Positions 17,172-25,881 are shown, numbered from the stretch's first letter. The stretch is 35,344 nucleotides of DNA from an uncultured Flavonifractor sp. (GCF_944385615.1 NZ_CALWXV010000026.1:1-35344); one strand, 5' to 3'. Notes: a model not told the origin generated them from the sequence alone. Program-made: numbers and translations.

Positions 17172-17201
17172 TTGCAAGAACCCGTTTGTACAGAGTATAA
17201 T
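17172..17201 (+). promoter_or_regulatory. Promoter for the zinc-ribbon/SPFH operon
   Basis: TTGCAA (17172-17177) and a consensus TATAAT (17196-17201) are spaced by 18 bases, about 70 bases before the ATG at 17272. Confidence 0.75.
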
Positions 17202-17271
17202 ACAAAACATACCGGCGTCTGTATCAGACCGGTTGGAACAAAAAGCCCCTTGAAGTGAAAGAAGGGACAGT

Positions 17272-18459
17272 ATGAACGCAGAACATCAGGAAAAAGTAGA
17301 CCGGCAGGTGTGCGCCAACTGCGGCGGCACCATCAAATGGAACATCGCCAAACAGCAGCTGGAGTGCTCCTCCTGCCGCACGCCCTATGAGGCCAAAACC
17401 ACGGTGGAACGGGTGGAAGAGCATGACTTTGACGGATATGTCCAGCGGGAGGGCAAACGGGTTTCCTTTCCGGATAACACCATCATTGCCTGCGGCACCT
17501 GCGGCGCTCAGATCGCGGTAGATGAGAACTGTACCGCTACGGTGTGTCCCATGTGCGGCTCGACCCATCTGCTGGAGAGCCGGCAGGAGGCAGGGGTCCC
17601 GCCGGACGGGGTGATCCCCTTTCGCATTGACCGGGAGACCGCCCAGCAGAATTTCTCCAAGTGGGTCAAAAGCCGCTGGTTTGCCCCCAACCGGCTGAAG
17701 CGGGCCTATCAGGGGGGCAAGCTCCAGGGGATCTATCTGCCTTTCTGGACCTTTGACGCGGAGGTCACCAGCACCTATCGGGGGGAGGGTGGCCGGACCC
17801 ATACCGAGCGGGATGATGATGGACATACCCACACCGAAGTGCGCTGGCGGCCGGTCAGCGGCACAGTAGGGGGCAGCTATGACGATTTACAGGTGTGCGC
17901 CACCTTGAACACTGCCAGCCAGGTGGTGGAAAAGGTCCTGCCCTACAACACCTGTGACAACACCATCCCCTTTTCCAGCAGCTATCTGTCCGGTTTTTTG
18001 GCGGAGCACTACGCCATCCCCGCTACCCAGGCAGTGGAGACCGCCAAGGACCAGATCCGGGCAGATCAGACCAGTGAGGCGGAGAGCGACATCCTCCGGC
18101 GGGGATTTGACCGGGCCCGGGTCAGCAATGTGGATATCCACTACCACAAAATCACCTATAAGCACGTGCTTTTGCCAGCCTGGACCTCTGCCTTTGCCTA
18201 CAATGGGAAACAGTATATGTACATCATCAACGGCGAAAGCGGCAAGGTAGGGGGACAGCGGCCCTACAGTGTGCCCAAGATCGCGGCGGCGGTAGCTGTA
18301 GGCGTAGCGGCGGTGATCGCCGCAGTGATCCTGCTGAGCGGCGTCAGTGAGCCCGACCCTGTACAGGAAGAAAGCCGCACCCAGTCCTATGCCGTCATGT
18401 GTCAGGAGCCATCGCCCTGGCAGGAATGGGACCAGGTACTTGAGACAGAGAAAGGATGA
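17272..18459 (+). CDS. TFIIB-type zinc-ribbon membrane protein (YdjG-like)
   Basis: The 395-residue protein has two N-terminal zinc ribbons: CANCGG with CSSC at about residues 14-36, and CGTC with CPMC at about 74-96. A middle domain contains YLPFWTFDAEV and a His/Asp/Thr-rich loop (THTERDDDGHTHTEV). One membrane helix lies at about 336-356, with a short tail after it. The zinc-ribbon, soluble domain, helix plan resembles B. subtilis YdjG, which works with the SPFH protein YdjI and PspA at the membrane (family knowledge). Here it lies 6 bases upstream of an SPFH gene, which supports a shared complex. The start uses AAGGGA upstream of the ATG. Confidence 0.8.
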   Translation: MNAEHQEKVDRQVCANCGGTIKWNIAKQQLECSSCRTPYEAKTTVERVEEHDFDGYVQREGKRVSFPDNTIIACGTCGAQIAVDENCTATVCPMCGSTHLLESRQEAGVPPDGVIPFRIDRETAQQNFSKWVKSRWFAPNRLKRAYQGGKLQGIYLPFWTFDAEVTSTYRGEGGRTHTERDDDGHTHTEVRWRPVSGTVGGSYDDLQVCATLNTASQVVEKVLPYNTCDNTIPFSSSYLSGFLAEHYAIPATQAVETAKDQIRADQTSEAESDILRRGFDRARVSNVDIHYHKITYKHVLLPAWTSAFAYNGKQYMYIINGESGKVGGQRPYSVPKIAAAVAVGVAAVIAAVILLSGVSEPDPVQEESRTQSYAVMCQEPSPWQEWDQVLETEKG

Positions 18460-18465
18460 ACAGCC

Positions 18466-19527
18466 ATGGCATGGTTTGGTCAGGGAAAAGATACCATTGA
18501 ATGGGAAGAATTTCGGGACGACGTTTTGTTTTACAAATGGCCGGCCAAGGAGATCAAGCGGGGTTCCCGGCTGATCCTCCGCCCCGGTCAAAAGGCTATT
18601 TTCTACTCCGACGGCATGGTGGGCGCCGTCTTTGAAAATCCGGGCAATTTTGATATCTACACCGATATTGTGCCCTTTTTCTCCACCCTTCAGGGATGGT
18701 TCTCTCTGCGGGGAGACACCGGTATGCGGGCTGAGGTCTACTTTGTCAACGCCAAGGAGCTGACCCTGCCCTGGGGCACCCGCCAGCGGATCATGATCCC
18801 CACGCCGGAAGTGCCTACAGGTATTCCGGTGGGCTGTAACGGTAACCTCATCATTGAATTCCGGGATTACCAGACCTTCATTAACAAAGTGGCGGGCGTA
18901 AAAGAGACCTATTCCCTGGAGGATGTAGCCGATCGGATCATGGGAGAGCTCAACCCTGTGGTGGCGGAGGCCATCCTGGGCGGGGAGCGTCAGATGGGGC
19001 TGAACGCCCTGATCGGCCTTCAACAGAACAGCCGGAAACTGGGCAAGGCCATTCAGGTGGAGCTGGACAAGGAGCTGAGTGAGTTTGGCCTGGGGGTGGC
19101 CGACGTCAATATTCTGGCCTTCAACTATCCCCCTGAAGTGCAGAAAATGGCGGAGAAGATAGCGGCCCAGTCCTTTATCACGGATATGGGGAAATATACC
19201 GCTGTCAGCATGGCGGACAGTATGTCCACCCCCGGCAGCGCCGGTTCGGCGGCAGCCGCAGGGATGGGCATGACCATGGGGATGCAGATGGCAGGGCAGA
19301 TGATGGGCATGATGGGGCAGCAGACCGCCCCTCAGCCTCAGCAAGCCGCCTGTGTCTGTGCTGCCTGCGGCTATACCAGCCCTACAGTGGTGAAGTTCTG
19401 CCCCCAGTGCGGCAAGCCCATGGGCCAGCCTCAGGCCGCGCAGCCTGCCGGTGACCGGTTCTGTCCCACCTGCCGCAAGATGGTGGCTGGAAAGTTCTGT
19501 CCTGACTGCGGAACGCAAACGGTATAA
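18466..19527 (+). CDS. SPFH-domain protein with C-terminal zinc ribbons (YdjI-like)
   Basis: The 353-residue protein has an SPFH/band 7-like domain (about residues 25-235), starting with the conserved DVLFYKWPAKEIKRGSRLIL and including GMRAEVYFVNAKEL. A low-complexity Met/Gly/Ala/Gln-rich linker follows (about 245-290). Two cysteine pairs then form zinc ribbons: CAAC with CPQC, and CPTC with CPDC. Databases often call this family virion core protein-like. B. subtilis YdjI is required to place PspA at the membrane under stress. ATG 18466 has AAAGGA upstream. No PspA gene is present in this window. Confidence 0.85.
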   Translation: MAWFGQGKDTIEWEEFRDDVLFYKWPAKEIKRGSRLILRPGQKAIFYSDGMVGAVFENPGNFDIYTDIVPFFSTLQGWFSLRGDTGMRAEVYFVNAKELTLPWGTRQRIMIPTPEVPTGIPVGCNGNLIIEFRDYQTFINKVAGVKETYSLEDVADRIMGELNPVVAEAILGGERQMGLNALIGLQQNSRKLGKAIQVELDKELSEFGLGVADVNILAFNYPPEVQKMAEKIAAQSFITDMGKYTAVSMADSMSTPGSAGSAAAAGMGMTMGMQMAGQMMGMMGQQTAPQPQQAACVCAACGYTSPTVVKFCPQCGKPMGQPQAAQPAGDRFCPTCRKMVAGKFCPDCGTQTV

Positions 19528-19538
19528 CACGGGAATAG

Positions 19539-19574
19539 AAAAATGGCTCTGTCATAAGACAGAGCCATTTTTTG
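19539..19574. terminator. Terminator between the SPFH gene and metK
   Basis: A perfect 15-bp stem (AAAAATGGCTCTGTC 19539-19553 with 19558-19572), ATAA loop and T-run on the plus strand. The A-run on the left gives a T-run for the convergent metK as well. Confidence 0.88.
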
Positions 19575-19596
19575 TCGGTATAGAAGAAACAGAGGC

Positions 19597-20778
19597 TTAC
19601 AGGAAACTCTTCAGCTGCTCCACCATGTCGGTGTGCTCCCAGGGCAGGTCGATGTCGGTGCGGCCGAAATGACCGTAAGCGGCGGTCTGCTCGTAGATGG
19701 GACGGCGCAGGTCCAGCTTCTCAATAATCTTGGCCGGACGCATATCAAAGCACTGGTTCACGATGTCGGACAGCTTCTCCTCGGAGAGCACGCCGGTGCC
19801 ATAGGTATCCACCAGCACGGACACAGGATGGGCCACGCCGATGGCGTAGGCCAGCTCGATCTGGCACTTGCGGCACAGACCGGCGGCCACCAGATTCTTG
19901 GCGATGTAGCGGGCCATATAGGCGGCAGAGCGGTCCACCTTGGTGGGGTCCTTGCCGGAGAAGCAGCCGCCGCCGTGAGCGGCGGAACCGCCATAGGTAT
20001 CCACGATGATCTTGCGGCCGGTGAGACCAGTATCGCCTACAGGACCGCCTACCACAAAGCGGCCGGTGGGGTTGACATAGAACTTGGTGTCCTTGGTGAT
20101 GTACTGGGCGGGAATGATGGGCTTAATGATCTCCTCCACCACGGCCTCCCGCAGGTCCTTCAGAGCAATGTCGGGGTCGTGCTGGGTGGAAACCACGATG
20201 GCGGGGCAGGAGAGGACCTGGCCGTTGTCATCATACTCCACGGTGACCTGGCTCTTGCCGTCGGGGCGGAGCCACTTCAGCTTACCAGCCTTGCGCACGT
20301 CGGTGAGCTGCCGGGAGAGCTTGTGAGCCATGGAGATGGGGGCGGGCATCAGCTCGGGAGTCTCGTCGCAGGCGTAGCCGAACATCATGCCCTGGTCGCC
20401 GGCGCCGATCAGGTCGGCGGCATCGGTGCCGCCCTCCTGATGCTCAAAGGACTGATTGACGCCCATAGCGATGTCGGGGGACTGCTCGTCGATGGCGGTC
20501 ATCACCGCGCAGGAGCGGTAATCAAAGCCGTAGGCGGGATCGGTGTAGCCGATGCGCTGTACCGTGCGGCGGACGATGGAGGGGATGTCGGTGTAGTGGC
20601 TGGTGGTGATCTCACCCATAACGGTGACGATACCAGTGGTGGTGAAGGTCTCACAGGCCACATGGGCGGTGGGGTCGGCAGCCAGAATGTCGTCCAAGAC
20701 GGCATCAGAGATCTGGTCGCATACTTTGTCGGGGTGACCCTCGGTGACAGACTCCGAGGTAAACAGACGGTTTGCCAT
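19597..20778 (-). CDS. metK: S-adenosylmethionine synthase
   Basis: MetK makes SAM from methionine and ATP. The 393-residue protein begins with [25 protein letters not shown] and has the [12 protein letters not shown] loop. It carries the phosphate-binding segment [19 protein letters not shown], where cysteine replaces the more usual alanine after GGG. The C-terminal DIDLPWE is also typical. The ATG at 20778 follows AAGGAAGG. It is controlled by a SAM-I riboswitch in its leader, so high SAM should stop its own synthesis. It lies directly downstream of ahcY, forming a SAM-recycling block. Confidence 0.97.
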   Translation of the reverse strand: MANRLFTSESVTEGHPDKVCDQISDAVLDDILAADPTAHVACETFTTTGIVTVMGEITTSHYTDIPSIVRRTVQRIGYTDPAYGFDYRSCAVMTAIDEQSPDIAMGVNQSFEHQEGGTDAADLIGAGDQGMMFGYACDETPELMPAPISMAHKLSRQLTDVRKAGKLKWLRPDGKSQVTVEYDDNGQVLSCPAIVVSTQHDPDIALKDLREAVVEEIIKPIIPAQYITKDTKFYVNPTGRFVVGGPVGDTGLTGRKIIVDTYGGSAAHGGGCFSGKDPTKVDRSAAYMARYIAKNLVAAGLCRKCQIELAYAIGVAHPVSVLVDTYGTGVLSEEKLSDIVNQCFDMRPAKIIEKLDLRRPIYEQTAAYGHFGRTDIDLPWEHTDMVEQLKSFL

Positions 20779-20806
20779 TGGTAATTACCTTCCTTTCTGA
20801 TTTGAG

Positions 20807-20840
20807 CAAAAACACGCTCCGCCGGACGGCGGAGCGCGTT
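20807..20840 (-). terminator. Intrinsic terminator of the metK riboswitch
   Basis: A 9-bp GC stem (CGCTCCGCC 20815-20823 with 20828-20836), extended by three outer pairs across a mismatch, is followed on the minus strand by GTTTTTG. It lies between the aptamer and the metK ribosome binding site, as expected for an expression platform. Confidence 0.85.
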
Positions 20841-20853
20841 GGGCTCTTCCATC

Positions 20854-20943
20854 CTCATCTTTCGATTTCCTCGCCGGATTTGGCACCTTGCATTGCAGGT
20901 TGCCGGGTTTCATCGGGCCGTTCCCTCCACCGCTCTCGATAAG
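20854..20943 (-). promoter_or_regulatory. SAM-I (S-box) riboswitch aptamer for metK
   Basis: On the minus strand the sequence carries the S-box core: CTTATC-GAGAG, GGTGGAGGGA, GGCCC-ATGAAACCCGGCAACC, GGTGCCAA-TCC, GA and a closing GATGAG that pairs with the initial CTTATC as P1. The aptamer is about 90 bases, followed by a terminator and then metK. SAM binding stabilises the aptamer and allows termination (established for this class). Confidence 0.95.
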
Positions 20944-20964
20944 GCTATTCAATTGACTGTGGGT

Positions 20965-20993
20965 ATTCTATCGACATTTTCCCACTTTTTCAA
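20965..20993 (-). promoter_or_regulatory. Promoter for the metK riboswitch transcript
   Basis: On the minus strand TTGAAA (20988-20993), a 17-base spacer and TAGAAT (20965-20970). The predicted start near 20958 is about 15 bases before the aptamer. Confidence 0.75.
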
Positions 20994-21027
20994 TAGACAA
21001 AATCAAAGCTTTGTATAAATGGAGCGG

Positions 21028-22272
21028 TTACGCCTTCCAGCCGTTGAGATAAGCCTCCTGCTCAGGAGTCAGCTCGTCGATCTCCAGTCCCATGGCGGCC
21101 AGCTTCACCCGGCCGATCTCGTCGTCAATCTCGGCGGGGACCTGATACACCTTTTTCTCCAGACTGTCTTTGTGCTTGGTCAGCCACTCCAGAGCCAGAG
21201 CCTGGACGGCAAAGGACATATCCATGATCTCGGCGGGGTGACCGTTGCCGGCGGCCAGGTTCACCAGCCGGCCCTCGCCGATCACATTCAGGGTGCGGCC
21301 GTCGGGCAGGGTAAAGCCCTCGATATTGTCCCGACGCATCTCCCGCTTGACCGCCATTTCGGCGAGCCCGGCCACGTCCACCTCACAGTCGAAGTGTCCA
21401 GCGTTGGTGAGAATGGCATTGTGCTTCATCACATCAAAGTGGCGGGGCGTAATAACGTCCTTGCAGCCGGTGACAGTGACGAAGATGTCACCGTATTGGG
21501 CGGCTTTGTCCATGGGCATGACCCGGAAGCCGTTCATGGTGGCGTCCAGGGCCTTGAAGGGGTCGATCTCGGTGACGATCACATTGGCGCCCATACCGGC
21601 GGCCCGCATGGCAACGCCCTTGCCGCACCAGCCGTATCCGGCCACTACCACGGTCTTGCCCGCCACCACCAGATTGGCCGTGTGCATGATGGCGTCCCAC
21701 ACGCTCTGGCCGGTGCCGTACTTGTTGTCATAGTAGTGCTTGGCCTTGGCGTCATTGACAGCCATCATGGGGCAGGGCAGAATCCCCTCCCGCTCCCGGG
21801 CCTTGAGGCGCAGGATGCCGGTGGTGGTCTCCTCGCAGCCGCCGATAAGGTTTTCCCCCAAATCGGCACACTTCCCACCCAGCAGGTGGACCAAATCGCC
21901 GCCGTCATCCACGATCAGGTGGGGCTTGAACTTCAGGGTCTCGATGAGGTGGCTCTCGTACTCCTCGGCGGAGGCGCCGTGGATACCGAAGGTCTCCACC
22001 CCCAGATCGGCTAGCCCGGCGGCTACGTCGTCCTGGGTGGACAGGGGATTGGAGCCGGTGAGCCGCACTTCGGCGCCGCCTCTGGACAGTACATAGCCCA
22101 GGTTGGCGGTCTTGGCCTCCAGATGGACGGATACCGCCACCCGCAGACCGGCAAAGGGCTGCTCCTTTTCAAAGCGAGCCTCAATGCCGCCCAGAGCGGG
22201 CATGAAGTCCCGCACCCAGCTGATCTTTCGGCGGCCGGAAGGGGCCAGAGAGGAATCTTTTACAATACTCAT
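21028..22272 (-). CDS. ahcY: Adenosylhomocysteinase, short bacterial form
   Basis: This NAD-dependent enzyme splits S-adenosylhomocysteine, the product of SAM-dependent methylation, into adenosine and homocysteine. The 414-residue protein shows the NAD-binding loop VVVAGYGWCGKGVA in its centre. It also has DDGGDLVHLL, CEETTTGILRL, CPMMAVNDAKAKHYYDNKYGTGQS and TNAGHFDCEVD. It lacks the roughly 40-residue insert of the longer E. coli-relative/eukaryotic form, as in Thermotoga and many Clostridia. ATG 22272 follows AAGGAGG and overlaps the stop of the upstream radical SAM gene (ATGA). No strong terminator separates it from the metK promoter. Confidence 0.95.
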   Translation of the reverse strand: MSIVKDSSLAPSGRRKISWVRDFMPALGGIEARFEKEQPFAGLRVAVSVHLEAKTANLGYVLSRGGAEVRLTGSNPLSTQDDVAAGLADLGVETFGIHGASAEEYESHLIETLKFKPHLIVDDGGDLVHLLGGKCADLGENLIGGCEETTTGILRLKAREREGILPCPMMAVNDAKAKHYYDNKYGTGQSVWDAIMHTANLVVAGKTVVVAGYGWCGKGVAMRAAGMGANVIVTEIDPFKALDATMNGFRVMPMDKAAQYGDIFVTVTGCKDVITPRHFDVMKHNAILTNAGHFDCEVDVAGLAEMAVKREMRRDNIEGFTLPDGRTLNVIGEGRLVNLAAGNGHPAEIMDMSFAVQALALEWLTKHKDSLEKKVYQVPAEIDDEIGRVKLAAMGLEIDELTPEQEAYLNGWKA

Positions 22273-23234
22273 TTTAATAAACCTCCTTGGGGGACCACAG
22301 CGGAAAGGCTGGGTCCGTCCCAAAAATCTAAAGTAAGCAGGGGCTTGGTTTTGCGGAAGGCCTGGATTCGCCGGTGGAGATCCAGCAGCTGCTCAGCCGA
22401 AGGCGCTGACGCTCCGCCATAGGCGGGACAGGTGAAGAACCAACAGAACTTGGCGCCGCTGGCGGTGATGCGGTCATAATACTCCTCGGTGGCGACCCGT
22501 TCTGCATTATCTGCCGTACAACGGCAGGCCACTCCAAAGGGAAGCTTTTCCGTTTTCAGCAGATCGGATGCCCGCTGGGCATCCAGCGGGTCCACGTCCA
22601 CCTGAATGGCGGGGAACAGGTTGCCCACCCGCAGCAGATCCTGACACAGGGAAGGGGTGATGGCGTTTGGCGGGGTAAAGGCGGCAAACACACAGTCGGT
22701 ATGTTTGTTGCACAAGGCGATGATCTCCTCTTGGGGGGCCAGGGGGTTACCGGCGCTGAAAATGAACAGGTGGCAGCCTCTGGCCTTGCGGGCTTCCAGA
22801 GCCGCGTCCAGACTGTCAAATTCCATGGAGGGGCGCACACCGAAGATAGAGGCGCCGCAGCCGGTACAGTCCATCGTACAGGGAAAGGAGGGGTCAATGA
22901 TGACCGACCAGGGGGCCTTGTCCTGGCTGAGCTCGCCGGATTGCTTTTTGGCCGGCCATTCCAACAGTCCGCCATGGATGATGAAATTTTCAAAGATCTT
23001 TTTCAGCACTCTGGTATCAATGTCGGTATACATACTGCGAATCAACCGATGCCAGTTGTTGTCCGGGTCGGTCATCGCCCTGTGAAACAGCTCCTGGTAG
23101 GGGGATGGGAGACGATCCCCTGCAAATCTGTCCAGCCACTCCATCAGCTTAGGGAGGTTGGCGTCCGGGTCACGATCCAGATAGTCCAGTGCCCTTGCGA
23201 TGCCAAAAGCCTTGAGCCGGGCCGGTATACTCAT
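22269..23234 (-). CDS. Short radical SAM protein coupled to ahcY
   Basis: The 321-residue protein contains a radical SAM cluster motif, CTMDCTGC (Cys119, 123, 126), preceded by a helical N-terminal domain of about 105 residues. The N-terminal region (ALDYLDRDPDANLPKLMEW) and the core (PWSVIIDPSFPCTMDCTGC, TKPLLTLDFWD) resemble a larger radical SAM family of about 450 residues. The usual glycine-rich motif reads SAGNPL. This protein stops right after DFWD and so lacks the usual cysteine-bearing C-terminal third. ATG 23234 has AAAGGAGC upstream. The last four bases overlap ahcY (ATGA). Substrate unknown; it may be a natural short variant or a truncation. Confidence 0.78.
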   Translation of the reverse strand: MSIPARLKAFGIARALDYLDRDPDANLPKLMEWLDRFAGDRLPSPYQELFHRAMTDPDNNWHRLIRSMYTDIDTRVLKKIFENFIIHGGLLEWPAKKQSGELSQDKAPWSVIIDPSFPCTMDCTGCGASIFGVRPSMEFDSLDAALEARKARGCHLFIFSAGNPLAPQEEIIALCNKHTDCVFAAFTPPNAITPSLCQDLLRVGNLFPAIQVDVDPLDAQRASDLLKTEKLPFGVACRCTADNAERVATEEYYDRITASGAKFCWFFTCPAYGGASAPSAEQLLDLHRRIQAFRKTKPLLTLDFWDGPSLSAVVPQGGLLK

Positions 23235-23283
23235 GGATGTATACGCTCCTTTCACAGCTCTATATAGAAAAAACGAACCTGTA

Positions 23284-23304
23284 CCAAAATGGAACAGGGC
23301 CAGT
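23284..23304 (-). other. Hairpin in the leader of the radical SAM-ahcY operon
   Basis: Minus-strand CCTGT-T-CCA-TTT-TGG-T-ACAGG forms an 8-bp stem with one T-T mismatch, followed shortly by GTTCGTTTTTT. It lies just after the predicted transcription start, so it may act as an attenuator. It does not match the S-box consensus. Confidence 0.4.
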
Positions 23305-23317
23305 TTAGAATAAGATA

Positions 23318-23346
23318 ATCATATCATACTGTTTTTCATCCTGCAA
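23318..23346 (-). promoter_or_regulatory. Promoter for the radical SAM-ahcY operon
   Basis: On the minus strand TTGCAG (23341-23346), a 17-base spacer, and TATGAT (23318-23323). It predicts a leader of about 75 bases containing the hairpin at 23284-23304. Confidence 0.65.
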
Positions 23347-23457
23347 TGCCATAGACAAAAAGAAAAAGCTGTCGGTATTTTGGAGAAAAAACGGGGGCGT
23401 CCATCCAAAGCGACAAAAAGCGGGGCCATCTTGCGATATACAAATGGGGCGGACCTG

Positions 23458-23466
23458 TGGTATACT
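23458..23466 (+). promoter_or_regulatory. Extended -10 promoter for the fusion gene
   Basis: TGGTATACT at 23458-23466 is an extended -10 box without a good -35, about 43 bases before the ATG at 23509. Confidence 0.5.
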
Positions 23467-23508
23467 AGAGCAAATCAAAGGGAACAGTTGAAAACGAGGA
23501 GTGAGCCT

Positions 23509-25827
23509 ATGCGCACCGGACTCATTACATTTCATTTTGCTCATCACTATGGCGCCCAGCTCCAGGCCCTGGCCACTATGAAGGCCATTCAGGGCCTGGG
23601 GCATGACTGCCAGATCATTGATTACCGCCTGCCCCATACCACACGGACCAACCAGCTGTTTAAAAAGAGCCGGGCCGTGCGTGATATGGCCTCCGACGCC
23701 CACACCGCCCTCCACTACTCCGCTTTCCAGCGGCGGTTCCAGCGGTTTGAGGCTTTTGTGGCGGAGGAAATGAGCCTATCCTCCCAGCGGTATACCGCCT
23801 TTGCCCAGCTGCGGGAGGCGCCCCCCGCCTACGACGTATACGTGGCGGGCAGCGACCAGATCTGGAACCCCTATATCTTCCAGAACAAGCAGTTTGACCC
23901 GGCCTTTCTGCTGGATTTTGTCCGGGAGGGCCGGCGGATCTCCTACGCCCCCAGCCTGGGAGTACCCCAGCTGCCCGAGGACAAAGCGGCGGAGCTGAAG
24001 CGGTTCCTGGAGCCCTTCTCCGCCCTCTCGGTGCGGGAGAAGCGGGGCCAGGTGCTGGTGCGTGAGGCGGCGGGCCGACAGGCTCGGGTGGTGCTGGACC
24101 CCACCCTGCTGCTCAACGGAGAGGACTGGGGCAAGCTTGCCCGGCCGCCCAGACATCAGGGGCCCTATATCCTGTGCTATTTTGTCTCCGATCCCGGCGA
24201 GGCGGCCCCCTATGCCCAGGCTTTGTCCAAGCGGACGGGCTGGCCCATTGTGCAGCTGGCGGGGGCCCGTCGGAAGATCGACGGGGCCAAGGAGATCGTC
24301 TTTGACGCAGGCCCCCGGGAGTTTTTGGGCCTGTTCCAGCACGCCGCCGCTGTGGTGACCAACTCCTTCCATGGGGCGGCCTTCTCCCTCCAGTTCAAAA
24401 AGGCCTTCTTCACCTCCATGTCCCCCAAGGAGCGGCGGGAACCCACCTTCTCCCGAATCTACAGCCTGCTGTCCCGGCTGGGGTGCGCCGACCGTATCAT
24501 CGGCCTGGACAGCACCGCCCCCATTGACGCCAAGATGGACTACGACCAGGTCTATGAGCGGCTGAACGCCGCCCGGGCCGACTCTCTGGCCTATCTGAAG
24601 GCAGCGGTGGAGGGGACGGCCCTGCCGGAAGAGGAGAGGGCGGCCCAGGAGGTGCCCAAGCCCAACCTGTGCAAGGCGGAGGACTGCACTGGCTGTACTG
24701 CCTGCGCCTCGGTCTGCCCGGTAAACGCCATCCAGATGAAACCCGACCACGAGGGTTTTCTGCGGCCGGTGGTGGGGGAGAGCTGTATCCTCTGCCGCAA
24801 GTGCGAAAAAGTCTGTCCTGCCCTGACCCAGCCGGTGAAAGGGCCGGACCCCAATTGTGCCCATGCCGTGTGGAACAAAAGCGAAGCAGTCCGGACGGAC
24901 AGCTCCTCCGGCGGTATGTTCTCTCTGCTGGCCGGGTATGTGCTGGACCAGGGAGGTGTGGTATTTGGCGCGGCCTTTGACGGTTATATGGCGGTGCGCC
25001 ACACCAGCGCCGCCACGGACAAGGAGCTGGCGGCCATGCGAGGCTCCAAATATGTGCAGAGCGACCTGGGGGATACCTTCCGTCAGGTAAAGGAACAGCT
25101 GGAGGCGGGCAAGCAGGTGCTCTTTACCGGTCTGGCCTGCCAGGTGGACGGCCTCAAGCACTACCTGGACCACGACTATGATAACCTGCTGACCTGCGAC
25201 TTGGTGTGCAACGGCGTACCCTCCCCGGCGGTATTCCAGGCCTATCTGAAAAAGCTGGGGGCGGAACACGGGGCTCCGGTGACCGGACTGCGCTTCCGGG
25301 ACAAAGCCCACGGCTGGTCCCACTCCCATATGACCGTCCGGTTTGCCGATGGCGGCACTACCACCACACCCCTGCATCGAACCACCTTTGGCCGGGGCTT
25401 TGGGATGCAGCTCTTCCTGCGGCCGGTGTGCGGCAAGTGCCGGTACACCAGCACCAGCCGCCCGGCGGATCTGACCCTGGGAGACTTCTGGGGGCTGGAC
25501 CCCAAGCTGAATCTGCCTACCGAGCGGGAGCGGGGGGTGTCCCTGGTCCTGGTGAACAGCGCCAAGGGGCAAAAGGTCTTTGACGCCCTGGCGGACAAGC
25601 TGGGACAGGTGGAGCGGCCTGTGGCCGAGGCGGTGGCGGGCAATCCCCGGCTGGCCTATCCTCTGACCCACAATCCCAAACGGGCGGCCTTCTTCTCTGC
25701 TTTTGCCGCCATGCCCTTTGACCAGGTGGAGCGCCGGTATCTCACCCCGCCGCCCCTGCCTTACCGGGCGGCGGCCAAGGTGCTGACGCCGGGCATGAAG
25801 GAGAAGATCCGCAAGATCCTGAAATAA
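23509..25827 (+). CDS. Polysaccharide pyruvyl transferase / ferredoxin / FrhB fusion protein
   Basis: The 772-residue protein has an N-terminal polysaccharide pyruvyl transferase domain (about residues 1-330), with HHYGAQLQALA and VAGSDQIWNP. Two 4Fe-4S motifs follow, CTGCTACASVCP near 393 and CILCRKCEKVCP near 426. A coenzyme F420 hydrogenase/dehydrogenase beta-subunit-like region (about 445-730) then begins DSSSGGMFSLLA and includes TGLACQVDGL. The first domain family adds pyruvyl ketals to cell-surface sugars; FrhB-like domains are flavin/Fe-S electron carriers. ATG 23509 follows GAGGAG; the upstream frame starts before the promoter and was rejected. It stands alone, not in an evident polysaccharide cluster. 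Confidence 0.88.
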   Translation: MRTGLITFHFAHHYGAQLQALATMKAIQGLGHDCQIIDYRLPHTTRTNQLFKKSRAVRDMASDAHTALHYSAFQRRFQRFEAFVAEEMSLSSQRYTAFAQLREAPPAYDVYVAGSDQIWNPYIFQNKQFDPAFLLDFVREGRRISYAPSLGVPQLPEDKAAELKRFLEPFSALSVREKRGQVLVREAAGRQARVVLDPTLLLNGEDWGKLARPPRHQGPYILCYFVSDPGEAAPYAQALSKRTGWPIVQLAGARRKIDGAKEIVFDAGPREFLGLFQHAAAVVTNSFHGAAFSLQFKKAFFTSMSPKERREPTFSRIYSLLSRLGCADRIIGLDSTAPIDAKMDYDQVYERLNAARADSLAYLKAAVEGTALPEEERAAQEVPKPNLCKAEDCTGCTACASVCPVNAIQMKPDHEGFLRPVVGESCILCRKCEKVCPALTQPVKGPDPNCAHAVWNKSEAVRTDSSSGGMFSLLAGYVLDQGGVVFGAAFDGYMAVRHTSAATDKELAAMRGSKYVQSDLGDTFRQVKEQLEAGKQVLFTGLACQVDGLKHYLDHDYDNLLTCDLVCNGVPSPAVFQAYLKKLGAEHGAPVTGLRFRDKAHGWSHSHMTVRFADGGTTTTPLHRTTFGRGFGMQLFLRPVCGKCRYTSTSRPADLTLGDFWGLDPKLNLPTERERGVSLVLVNSAKGQKVFDALADKLGQVERPVAEAVAGNPRLAYPLTHNPKRAAFFSAFAAMPFDQVERRYLTPPPLPYRAAAKVLTPGMKEKIRKILK

Positions 25828-25872
25828 CGAATGTAAAATTTACAATTTGTTTGGGAATTTTTTCTGTGGCCC

Positions 25873-25881
25873 TGCTACACT
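25873..25881 (+). promoter_or_regulatory. Extended -10 promoter for the rhomboid-like gene
   Basis: TGCTACACT (25873-25881) with TTGGGA (25851-25856) 19 bases upstream of the -10 hexamer. A hairpin GGGACGG...CCGTCCC (25897-25914) sits in the short leader directly before the ribosome binding site. Confidence 0.45.

Noticed and set aside
23235-23320. Second S-box riboswitch upstream of the radical SAM-ahcY operon
   Set aside because: The leader is too short and lacks the GGAGGGA and ATGAAACCCGGCAACC cores. Only a small hairpin is present.
23776-25671. A 631-codon frame antisense to the pyruvyl transferase fusion gene
   Set aside because: Composition typical of an antisense shadow, with no recognisable domain. 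The plus-strand frame has clear Fe-S and enzyme motifs.
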